A DNA stretch of 38,179 nucleotides from a virus. Shown piece after piece: positions 1-5,851 of the stretch. The notes under the pieces were generated by a model. The model was not told the origin of the DNA. It did no database searches and saw only the letters and a list, made by a program, of their open reading frames with translations. The stretch's first letter is position 1. Every line of letters starts with the position of its first letter. The stretch is taken from IMG/VR virus record IMGVR_UViG_3300020475_000367, positions 1-38,179 of that record, one strand, 5' to 3'. Both the position numbers and the translations under genes were made by a program.

Positions 1-1
1 C

Positions 2-115
2 AAGCGTGGCTCTATAATATGCTTCTTATCTTATTTGGAACATGGTGTAAGTCCAATCACTAAAGGAGATAGAACCAGTTTAGTAGGTTGGTTTGAAGGT
101 CCGCGCTGGCGATGA
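2..115 (+). CDS. 2OG-Fe(II) oxygenase, C-terminal fragment
   Basis: An open frame enters from the left edge and stops at TGA 113-115, giving about 37 residues. The fragment carries the pattern H-x3-P-x3-G-x-R-x-S-x3-W (from HGVSPITKGDRTSLVGW), the C-terminal signature of prolyl-hydroxylase/PKHD-type dioxygenases: the His is the third iron ligand and the Arg binds the 2-oxoglutarate carboxylate. Such enzymes are common in tailed viruses of marine microbes, usually with unknown substrates. Its place just before the tail module suggests it belongs to the late transcription unit. The family call is fairly good; the substrate cannot be told because the rest of the gene is outside the window. Confidence 0.6.
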   Translation, partial: KRGSIICFLSYLEHGVSPITKGDRTSLVGWFEGPRWR

Positions 116-145
116 TTTAACTAACGATAGACCCCAAGCCTATAC

Positions 146-541
146 ATGAGTGACTATGATAGTGGTAACGGGGAATCAGTCGCTTATATTATGGCTTTGA
201 TTATCCTTTTGGGTATGGTAGGGCCGTCTATACCTTCTCCTCCACCCGATAGCATAGTAAATCCATTTTCTTGTAAATCAATAGAGGGTAGTGTTATAGA
301 CAAAAAACATGATGATGAAGGTTATAGATTATATGTTGAGTTGTTTATTGAGAGTGAATGGGAAGGGCATATTATTTGGGTATCTAATAGAACATATAAT
401 GATTATGAAATAGGATATACCTACGAAGAAACAATATGCGACATAGTAGAATACGAAGATATCTTAAGCATATACGATAATGCTATAGATTTAGGTTGGC
501 TAACCCCTACATCAATTCCTACAATCCCTTCTCCTTCCTAA
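146..541 (+). CDS. Hypothetical membrane-anchored protein with Pro-rich segments
   Basis: 131 residues, not recognised. One hydrophobic segment (about residues 12-29) is followed by a proline-rich stretch (PSIPSPPP) and then a soluble acidic, Tyr-rich domain with two cysteines that could form a disulfide. The C-terminus is again Ser/Pro-rich (PTSIPTIPSPS). The arrangement suggests a type II or signal-anchored protein with an exposed domain. A TTTAACTA stretch at about 116-123 lies roughly 26 bp upstream of the ATG and could be a TATA box for leaderless transcription; no Shine-Dalgarno is visible. It is followed by three more small single-span proteins. Confidence 0.6.
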   Translation: MSDYDSGNGESVAYIMALIILLGMVGPSIPSPPPDSIVNPFSCKSIEGSVIDKKHDDEGYRLYVELFIESEWEGHIIWVSNRTYNDYEIGYTYEETICDIVEYEDILSIYDNAIDLGWLTPTSIPTIPSPS

Positions 542-543
542 CT

Positions 544-552
544 CTTTAAGTA
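544..552 (+). promoter_or_regulatory. Putative TATA box for the 575 gene
   Basis: CTTTAAGT-like AT-rich element centred near 548, 27 bp upstream of the ATG at 575. That is the normal archaeal TATA-to-start distance when the transcript begins at the start codon. The region between the stop at 541 and the ATG has no good Shine-Dalgarno. This is a position-based inference. Confidence 0.35.
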
Positions 553-574
553 TGGTTCGTGTTATCGAGGATAT

Positions 575-760
575 ATGTCTGCTGAGGACAGAGAAGTGCG
601 TAGAGGTAAAATCGTTTATTCTCCACCCGAAAAATCATACACCAATGTAAACATTGAAGAAACACCTCATGGCTACAAGATTTATCGGGCAGGAACAGCG
701 AAACCTTTTAGCGTCATTCCATTCTCAGCAGTAACACAAGTAATATATGAGCGTGAATAA
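575..760 (+). CDS. Hypothetical small protein
   Basis: 61 residues, not recognised. It is charged at the N-terminus and then mostly beta-prone (VNIEETPHGYKIYRAG; FSVIPFSAVTQVIY), compatible with a small SH3- or OB-like barrel. There are no cysteines and no membrane segment. The stop TAA (758-760) lies one base before the likely ATG of the next gene, so the two are probably co-translated. Confidence 0.5.
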   Translation: MSAEDREVRRGKIVYSPPEKSYTNVNIEETPHGYKIYRAGTAKPFSVIPFSAVTQVIYERE

Positions 761-761
761 A

Positions 762-1160
762 ATGAGTGGAAATAACACAACAGCAGAGACTTGCATAAAT
801 GCACTTAACGAAACGATAGACTGTATACCTTTGGATTCGTCATCCCTATTGGATGATATCGAGATGCTACTTGTAGCAATCGCAGCCCTACTAGGTATAG
901 CGGCTTGGGCATACAAGAAGTATCAGACATTGAATGCTGATGGTAACATTAGTCTTGATGAAGTAATTGATTCTATGGGCGAAGTTAAGGAACAAGCAGC
1001 AAAGGCAAAAGCAGAACTAAAGACTATCGAAGAAACATTGGAGTCACGGAATGTTGCTGAGTTGAAGGCTATATTGAAGGAGAAGGGTCTTGCCGTATCG
1101 GGCAAGAAGGCCGACCTAATAGCCCGAATTGAAGCAAGCATAGGTGAAGATGGTGACTGA
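762..1160 (+). CDS. Membrane-anchored SAP-domain protein
   Basis: 132 residues from the ATG at 762, one base after the previous stop; an in-frame ATG at 747 would add five residues and overlap the upstream gene. Residues about 30-50 (IEMLLVAIAALLGIAAWAY) form one membrane span. A Lys/Glu-rich helix (about 70-95) follows, then a C-terminal SAP motif (about 97-128) with the typical VAELKAILKEKGLAVSGKK core. SAP domains are short helix-extended-helix nucleic-acid binders. A DNA-binding domain on a membrane anchor is unusual. Possible roles are tethering the genome to the membrane or a virion component; this is inference. Confidence 0.6.
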   Translation: MSGNNTTAETCINALNETIDCIPLDSSSLLDDIEMLLVAIAALLGIAAWAYKKYQTLNADGNISLDEVIDSMGEVKEQAAKAKAELKTIEETLESRNVAELKAILKEKGLAVSGKKADLIARIEASIGEDGD

Positions 1161-1401
1161 GAAAGATAGTGTAATAGACATAAGACTAGATAATTTAGAA
1201 GAAACGGCAAAGAGACATGAAAGACTGATAGAACAATTAGTTCAGTCTAACATAGACATGAAAACCGGCTTGGCTAAAGTTGCTACAGAATTAGAAATTA
1301 CTAATGGTCTTATTGGGACATACATGGGTAATATGCAAAAGATTATCTTTACCCTAATAGCAATTGTAGCAGGTGCTATGGGCATCTCAAGTCAGATGTG
1401 A
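1150..1401 (+). CDS. XhlA/holin-like coiled coil with C-terminal membrane span
   Basis: About 83 residues. Candidate starts are GTG 1144, ATG 1150 and GTG 1153, all overlapping the end of the SAP gene, with an AGGTGA Shine-Dalgarno at 1142-1147. Residues about 5-60 are a charged heptad-like helix and the last 20 (IIFTLIAIVAGAMGISS) are a membrane span. The layout (short, N-terminal coiled coil, C-terminal span) matches the hemolysin XhlA family, which works with holins in bacterial phages. In an archaeal virus the equivalent job would be cell exit, but there is no lysin nearby to support that. Confidence 0.5.
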   Translation: MVTEKDSVIDIRLDNLEETAKRHERLIEQLVQSNIDMKTGLAKVATELEITNGLIGTYMGNMQKIIFTLIAIVAGAMGISSQM

Positions 1402-1405
1402 TATT

Positions 1406-1573
1406 ATGAATGAAAATGAGTGGTATAGTTGGTGCAGAAATGTTACTAATACACTTACAAACCTTGAAAAGTCACTCAAGTCCTATCACAAAACACAGAA
1501 GCGTATGCTTTACATGATGCTTATAGGATTTACGACGGTGATGGTTAATGGTTTACTATTGTATTACAAGTGA
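1406..1573 (+). CDS. Small single-span membrane protein
   Basis: 55 residues from ATG 1406, five bases after the previous stop. A GTG at 1373 in the same frame would overlap the neighbour by 29 bp and is less likely. The N-terminal half is polar and helical (residues 1-34). Residues about 35-53 (MLYMMLIGFTTVMVNGLLLY) form a membrane span with a lysine-capped end. It is the third consecutive small membrane protein and could form an egress or holin-like cassette with the 1150 gene. No family was recognised. Confidence 0.5.
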   Translation: MNENEWYSWCRNVTNTLTNLEKSLKSYHKTQKRMLYMMLIGFTTVMVNGLLLYYK

Positions 1574-2084
1574 TGTTGGCTCAAGATTAAGTCTTGATAG
1601 TGGTCAGAGAACACGCGCTAATACTAAACTAACAAGCGCTATAAGGCGCGCTACTATAGACATAGACCAAACCTTTCGTGATTATGGGCGGGATGTTCCA
1701 AGTAAGAGTATCAAAGACACAACACTAGACGGCGCAGTAGTCGCTGGTGCTAACACTATTACACTAACAAGCGGAACTGGTTTTAGTTCTGCCGGTAACG
1801 GTAATATCGACGGAGACTCGTTTAAGTGGACGGGTAAATCAACTAATAATTTAACAGGCGTTAGCGGGCTTTCCTTTGACCACGCAGATGATGTAGCAGT
1901 TCAAGAGGGCGAGTTTGCCCATGTATTGAGAGAGATATGCGCTGATATAGCCGCATCATATTACCTTGAAGATGAAAGTATGTTTCAGACTTCGGGGCCG
2001 GATGGGTCTTTGCGCGGCATAGTATTGAGAGAACGCGGTGAGATGAACCTTAAAAGGCTGGCTCATTTAGGTAGTGTAGATTAG
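1548..2084 (+). CDS. Putative head-tail adaptor (gp6-like connector)
   Basis: 178 residues. The ATG at 1548 lies within the preceding gene (26-bp overlap). The N-terminus (YCITSDVGSRLSLDSG then LTSAIRRATIDIDQTFRDYGRD) has the form of tailed-virus head-tail connectors: a short 'T..DV..RL' strand, a helix with alternating hydrophobics and a conserved Asp/Gly. A beta-rich Gly/Thr insertion occupies about residues 60-122. A C-terminal helix (VLREICADIAASYYLEDES) completes the adaptor-like core. It is the first gene of the tail module, as expected for the connector between portal and tail. The family call rests on pattern and position only. Confidence 0.5.
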   Translation: MVYYCITSDVGSRLSLDSGQRTRANTKLTSAIRRATIDIDQTFRDYGRDVPSKSIKDTTLDGAVVAGANTITLTSGTGFSSAGNGNIDGDSFKWTGKSTNNLTGVSGLSFDHADDVAVQEGEFAHVLREICADIAASYYLEDESMFQTSGPDGSLRGIVLRERGEMNLKRLAHLGSVD

Positions 2085-2092
2085 GTGTTGAG

Positions 2093-2794
2093 ATGATAAA
2101 GGGTATTTATCATCCGGGCTTCCCTCGTATCGGGGCCATAGAGATATTTAGAAAAAATGTTGTTAAACAATTAGACAAGGGAGAGCAGGAACTTAAAAAA
2201 TCTGTAGAGTCTATGACCCAATATGAGGGGGGCAAAATATCCCACACAGGCAAAAACGCTCTTAGAATGAGAAAGAAGCAAGACAGCCCATTACATTTGA
2301 ACGCTTACTTTGATAGATTAGCGTATGAGGCCGGTAACAAACATATAGCAGACCAAATAAAGGAAAAGATGCGTCATTTTATGTCCGATGTTATGAAACA
2401 GGCTAAAGAAAAATCAAATCTTAAGATATCTGATTTGTCGCGTGCTTTCAAAAGCAGGGACAATAAAGAAACAGGTTATATTGCTAAAGAAAGTACGGCG
2501 GTGGTGTGGGACCTTTACGACACCATAGCCGAATCATTAGATTTTGAAGAAACATGGCCTAGTAGGGCCGGTGATAACCAATTTGCTTCTTATGTTGCTG
2601 GGTCAAGCGAAGACGGAACTTCGGGCGGTGAATTAACTACAGGTGGTGTAAGAGGTAGTAGAATGAACTCAAGCGGACCATCTCTTGTTGAATTAACAGA
2701 AGAAGGTTGGGGTTCTTTTGATATCACAGCCCCGTATGCTTATTTCGGGCGCATAAGAAAGGACCCAGCGAAAAGGCTTAGGGGTCAGAGGTGA
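2093..2794 (+). CDS. Putative neck/tail-completion protein
   Basis: 233 residues, preceded by AGGTGTTGAG. Rich in Lys/Glu helices in the first 130 residues, then Gly/Ser-rich and extended. Its position between the adaptor and the tail terminator is where HK97 gp10-like or other neck proteins sit in siphovirus gene order. No diagnostic motif was found, so the role is inferred from synteny. The C-terminus (FGRIRKDPAKRLRGQR) is strongly basic. Its stop TGA is part of a GAGGTGA Shine-Dalgarno for the next gene. Confidence 0.4.
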   Translation: MIKGIYHPGFPRIGAIEIFRKNVVKQLDKGEQELKKSVESMTQYEGGKISHTGKNALRMRKKQDSPLHLNAYFDRLAYEAGNKHIADQIKEKMRHFMSDVMKQAKEKSNLKISDLSRAFKSRDNKETGYIAKESTAVVWDLYDTIAESLDFEETWPSRAGDNQFASYVAGSSEDGTSGGELTTGGVRGSRMNSSGPSLVELTEEGWGSFDITAPYAYFGRIRKDPAKRLRGQR

Positions 2795-2798
2795 TTAA

Positions 2799-3854
2799 AT
2801 GGCTGTAGCAACAAAGACTCAGTATTGGAATAGTCGTATGAACGGCACAAACCCAGCAAGCCTAACAGGAACCTTTAATGATTCTTGGTCCGGTAGCGGC
2901 GGTTCTGCTTCCGGCGGAAACTGGGTTATCACGAATGGAACATGGACTATAACACCTACTACTAATGACTATACACTACTAGCGTGTTTAGAATATACTA
3001 CTGCACCTAATAGTGGTGAAGTTCTTATGCGACTAGATAATGGTACACATAAAGTAGAAGTTCAATCAACAGGCTCAAACACAAGCCTTTCTCTTGTAGG
3101 TACTTCTACTGTAACAGTAAATGATTTAGACCTTGCTATGGCTGAGGATAAACCAGTTAGTCTTATCCTAAGATTAACTCTTGCCTCAGATGGAACTGCA
3201 AAACTATATACGCATGAGATAATTAACGACGACGACGCTAATGCCGTTTTTAGTACCGTTACAGGGTCCTCTGGGGCAGGAAAGACAGTAAGGTGGGGTA
3301 ACACCACCGGAAGCGTTAAATGGGCCTCAGTTTACTACTCTAAGTTTGGTGCTTTTTCACCGGAAGAACTACTAATTTCTGATTTTGCCCAAGACACTCT
3401 AGCACGAATGGGTATAGGAATAGTAAACCAACTTAAAAATAGCCCTCGTCCTTTCCTAAAAACACAAGTTGATGATTCATCTATAGTGTATGGTTATGAC
3501 CTTTCTTCTGATATGCTTAATAGAATAGGCTCTCCAAGTATTCATGTTTTGATAGAAAGCCTCAATTCACCGGAGTTTGAGTCGCTTGCTGGCGCTAAAA
3601 TTACTCAAGAATACGGAGTAAAAGTATTTATTACAGTAAGAGGAACTAATTATGAAAACGCTTACCGTAAAGCACTTAACATTATGGGAGAAGTATTTGA
3701 TGAACTATACACAAATACTGGTGTCGAAGGCACTACAGACAGTATAACTGATTATTCTGCTGATTTGGACCCCAAAATGGATAACGACGAAGTGGTTTGT
3801 GTTCATGTGCTTAACCTTACTTATATGCGTAGAATTGATATGCGTCATAGATAA
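2799..3854 (+). CDS. LamG-like domain fused to tail terminator
   Basis: 351 residues; GAGGTGATTAA precedes the ATG. Residues about 20-180 form a beta-rich, Gly/Ser/Thr-rich domain resembling a LamG/concanavalin jelly roll (strands around GTWTITP, SGEVLMRLDNGTHKVEV, KPVSLILRLTLASDGTAKLY, KWASVYYSKFGAF). Residues about 190-351 resemble a tail terminator/completion protein: a helix LISDFAQDTLARMGIGIVNQL, the strand SPSIHVLIES, then GVKVFITVRGTNYENAYRK and a long helix ALNIMGEVFDELY. The terminator ring normally joins the tail tube to the head; a lectin-like domain here would project from the neck. The domain borders are estimates. Confidence 0.5.
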   Translation: MAVATKTQYWNSRMNGTNPASLTGTFNDSWSGSGGSASGGNWVITNGTWTITPTTNDYTLLACLEYTTAPNSGEVLMRLDNGTHKVEVQSTGSNTSLSLVGTSTVTVNDLDLAMAEDKPVSLILRLTLASDGTAKLYTHEIINDDDANAVFSTVTGSSGAGKTVRWGNTTGSVKWASVYYSKFGAFSPEELLISDFAQDTLARMGIGIVNQLKNSPRPFLKTQVDDSSIVYGYDLSSDMLNRIGSPSIHVLIESLNSPEFESLAGAKITQEYGVKVFITVRGTNYENAYRKALNIMGEVFDELYTNTGVEGTTDSITDYSADLDPKMDNDEVVCVHVLNLTYMRRIDMRHR

Positions 3855-3858
3855 GAAT

Positions 3859-3867
3859 GTTTATAGG
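3859..3867 (+). promoter_or_regulatory. Putative TATA box for the tail tube gene
   Basis: GTTTATAGG centred at 3863 in the 51-bp gap before the tail tube gene. A start about 26 bp downstream (about 3889) would leave a 17-nt leader that includes the AGAGGT Shine-Dalgarno at 3894-3899, six to seven bases before ATG 3906. A dedicated promoter would fit a protein needed in many copies. This is inferred from spacing. Confidence 0.4.
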
Positions 3868-3905
3868 TCAGCCTACTCGTAGACGATACACATAGAGGTA
3901 TTCTT

Positions 3906-4934
3906 ATGGTAGAGTTTCTAAATAGATATGTTTCAATAGAAAAAGAATCAACGTATGGGTCAGAGCCGTCCGGCACACCCATTTACGGTGAAGTAGATGA
4001 TGAGTCGTTCGCACACAATTTCGATTTGCTAACGCGGCAAGATATGAGCCGTCATACGGCATCAAAGTCTGTAACGGGAACTGAGTATTCTGAGGGTGGT
4101 CTTAATATGGCTGTTCAGATAGATGATTTCACAGGAAATGTTCTTGCAGCATTCTTCCCTCAAACAAGTTACGGTTCAAGCACACATGAGTTTAATGAAC
4201 CTACTACTGCTTCTCACACATACAACTCCTACACAATTAGAGTTGGTAGGGAACAGAAAGAACACACATACACAGGTATGGTTGCGAGCAGCCTATCAAT
4301 AAGTGCAAGTGTTGGCGAGTATGTAATGTTGTCGGCTGACTTCGTAGGTAAGTCTGAGAGCGCAACAAGCGCACTTGGAACTGCTACTTTTGACGGAGAT
4401 GCTTTAGATGCTCTTTACTTCGCTAACGGAAGTGTTTTCTTTGATGACGGTTCCGGTTCACCAGCAGGAACTGCGTCTGCGGCTGTTAAGTCATTTTCGT
4501 TAGATGTAAGTCTAAACAGAGATACAGACAACGCTTATGCTCTTGGTGGTGCTACTTATCAGCGTGCCCCTCCTTCACAGCGAAGGGAAGTTAGCGGTAC
4601 TATCGAAATGAATCAAGTAATTTATGGAACACAGGCTGACGACACACCCGACTACGACGCACTTATACAGGCTGATGGCCTAAGTATGTCTGACGGTGCT
4701 GATGCACCCACTATTATTCTTAAGTTACTTGAGGAGTCGGATGGAGGAAACAACTACCTTCATATTAACCTATACAATGTAAGATTTGAGGCCCCAAGCG
4801 CAAATGTAAGCGGAAGGGACACAAACACCATGTCTGTTAATTTTATCGCTCTTTACGATAACACAGTAAGCGGTGCGGACAAAACAATGAACATCACTAT
4901 GAAGGGCGGCGCAGTCGGAACTTCTGCTTACTGA
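3906..4934 (+). CDS. Major tail tube protein
   Basis: 342 residues. The N-terminus (VSIEKESTYGSEPSGTPIYG, then DMSRHTASKSVTGTEYSEGG) follows the pattern of phage tail tube proteins, in which an N-terminal strand is followed by a loop and a beta sandwich: 'E.tyG..p.......v....f......R..s...G....G'. The rest is beta-rich with repeated Gly/Ser/Asp turns and almost no cysteine. It lies between the terminator and the chaperone/tape-measure block, the standard place for the tube protein. It has its own likely promoter and a good Shine-Dalgarno. The role is supported by synteny and overall pattern. Confidence 0.65.
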   Translation: MVEFLNRYVSIEKESTYGSEPSGTPIYGEVDDESFAHNFDLLTRQDMSRHTASKSVTGTEYSEGGLNMAVQIDDFTGNVLAAFFPQTSYGSSTHEFNEPTTASHTYNSYTIRVGREQKEHTYTGMVASSLSISASVGEYVMLSADFVGKSESATSALGTATFDGDALDALYFANGSVFFDDGSGSPAGTASAAVKSFSLDVSLNRDTDNAYALGGATYQRAPPSQRREVSGTIEMNQVIYGTQADDTPDYDALIQADGLSMSDGADAPTIILKLLEESDGGNNYLHINLYNVRFEAPSANVSGRDTNTMSVNFIALYDNTVSGADKTMNITMKGGAVGTSAY

Positions 4935-4943
4935 GGCGTTTGA

Positions 4944-5135
4944 ATGGATTTAGTAGAATTGGCTAAAAATCTTGGGAAAGATATTCCCGAAGAAGCCATG
5001 AAAGCAATTGCTGAAATGGACTCAAAGACTCAAGTTCTCAAGTATTGTCGAAGATTTCCTATGGCTGCTAAGGCAGCACCAAAGGCTGCCCCTAAAGCAG
5101 CCCCCAAGCCTGTTAAGGCTGATGAAGAAGAATGA
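4944..5135 (+). CDS. Small protein with AAPK repeats
   Basis: 63 residues. Residues 1-38 form a helical, mixed-charge domain (VELAKNLGKDIPEEAMKAIAEM). The C-terminal third contains three tandem KAAP units followed by KPVKADEEE. Ala/Pro/Lys repeats are flexible and occur in tethers and histone-like tails. It lies between tail tube and chaperone genes with a GAGGCG Shine-Dalgarno. Function unknown; it could be a tail-tube-associated linker. The 5077-5112 repeats are coding, not a DNA element. Confidence 0.5.
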   Translation: MDLVELAKNLGKDIPEEAMKAIAEMDSKTQVLKYCRRFPMAAKAAPKAAPKAAPKPVKADEEE

Positions 5136-5186
5136 ACTCTTTATTAAGGCCATATAGTGTGGCTTAGATTAGCGAGAGTGAAAACC

Positions 5187-5540
5187 ATGCCGGTTATGAA
5201 GAAAGAGATAGAGTTAGACGACGGAAGAAAGATATGGGTTCGACAGGCTTCGGGAATGGAACGGTTGAAGATAACCAATATACAAGGAAAAGCGTTTCGT
5301 AAGATGCGACACGCTGGTAGCCCCGAAGATTGGACTGATGAGCAAAACGAGGAGTTTGCCCTTATAGTTGATGAAATGGGTGGCGGTATAGAGTCACAGA
5401 TATCAACTTGGGTTCCTCCATGTATTCTTGACGAAGATATAGACCCAAATATGTTAACATTTGATGAACTGAATACTATTCTACAGTTTGTTCGTGGAGA
5501 CGATACAGAAGGCTCAGTCCCTTTTCAGAGTTCCTCTTAG
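5187..5540 (+). CDS. Tail assembly chaperone, G-like
   Basis: 117 residues from ATG 5187; an in-frame GTG at 5157 would add ten residues. The protein starts with a beta strand (KKEIELDDGRKIWVRQASGMERL), typical of lambda gpG-type chaperones that describe how a tail protein 'counts' substrate, and ends in a loose acidic tail. It sits just before the tape measure. Near its 3' end the frame contains C CCT TTT (5519-5525), 12 nt before the TAG stop. Ribosomes that slip back one base there continue into the next frame and make a GT-like fusion, as in most long-tailed phages. Confidence 0.65.
   Translation: MPVMKKEIELDDGRKIWVRQASGMERLKITNIQGKAFRKMRHAGSPEDWTDEQNEEFALIVDEMGGGIESQISTWVPPCILDEDIDPNMLTFDELNTILQFVRGDDTEGSVPFQSSS
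5519..5525 (+). promoter_or_regulatory. -1 programmed ribosomal frameshift site (CCCTTTT)
   Basis: A perfect X XXY YYZ heptamer, C CCT TTT, in the correct phase of the G-like gene (codons CCT 5520-5522 and TTT 5523-5525). After a -1 slip the tRNAs re-pair with CCC and TTT, and the new frame is open from 5525 to 5851. The -1 frame is open back to 5468, so the two frames overlap by about 70 nt around the site. The same device is conserved in tail chaperone genes of long-tailed phages. Confidence 0.8.
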
Positions 5541-5557
5541 TCGCGCCTAGCCTGTGT

Positions 5558-5851
5558 ATGGCTTACAAGGGGACTTTACCGTCAGAACTATGGCTAAAGT
5601 ATTCTGTAGAGGGTGGGCGACACCTTATGGAAATGGACCTTCTAGTAGCGGCAGAGATAAATGATAAGATATCTGAGGCCACCAAAGAAGCATCAAAAAC
5701 AGATGCAAAGGGCGCAGTAGCGCGTAGGGACCAGCGTAGAGAACAAAGGAAACTATTATCAAACAACAACGAACTTCTTGACGCATTGAGAGAGAGCGGG
5801 GTTCCCATACGGGAACACAAGAGTGGAGATAGATTAGATGATAGGGATTGA
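5558..5851 (+). CDS. Tail assembly chaperone, T-like (made as -1 frameshift fusion)
   Basis: 97 residues if read from ATG 5558, but probably made mainly as the C-terminal part of a fusion: slipping at 5525 gives eleven extra residues (SEFLLVAPSLC) before the Met, and a fusion of about 221 residues from the ATG at 5187. The sequence is helical with an early LPSELWLKYS motif like that of gpT-type domains, and a basic middle (ARRDQRREQRKLL). In lambda the fusion's T part binds tail tube subunits while G binds the tape measure. Its end overlaps the tape-measure start by 14 bp. Confidence 0.65.
   Translation: MAYKGTLPSELWLKYSVEGGRHLMEMDLLVAAEINDKISEATKEASKTDAKGAVARRDQRREQRKLLSNNNELLDALRESGVPIREHKSGDRLDDRD

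Noticed and set aside
1-7. CAAGCGT at the very start of the window as a sixth regulatory motif
   Set aside because: The first two bases of the motif are outside the window and it lies in a plus-strand coding frame; cannot be judged.
923-1210. Minus-strand frame of 95 codons opposite the SAP gene
   Set aside because: Antisense shadow with no start signal or recognisable protein; the plus-strand genes explain the region.
5050-5112. Short tandem AAPK-coding repeats that look like a DNA repeat array
   Set aside because: They are in frame and encode a flexible tail of the 4944 gene; no spacers, so not a CRISPR array.
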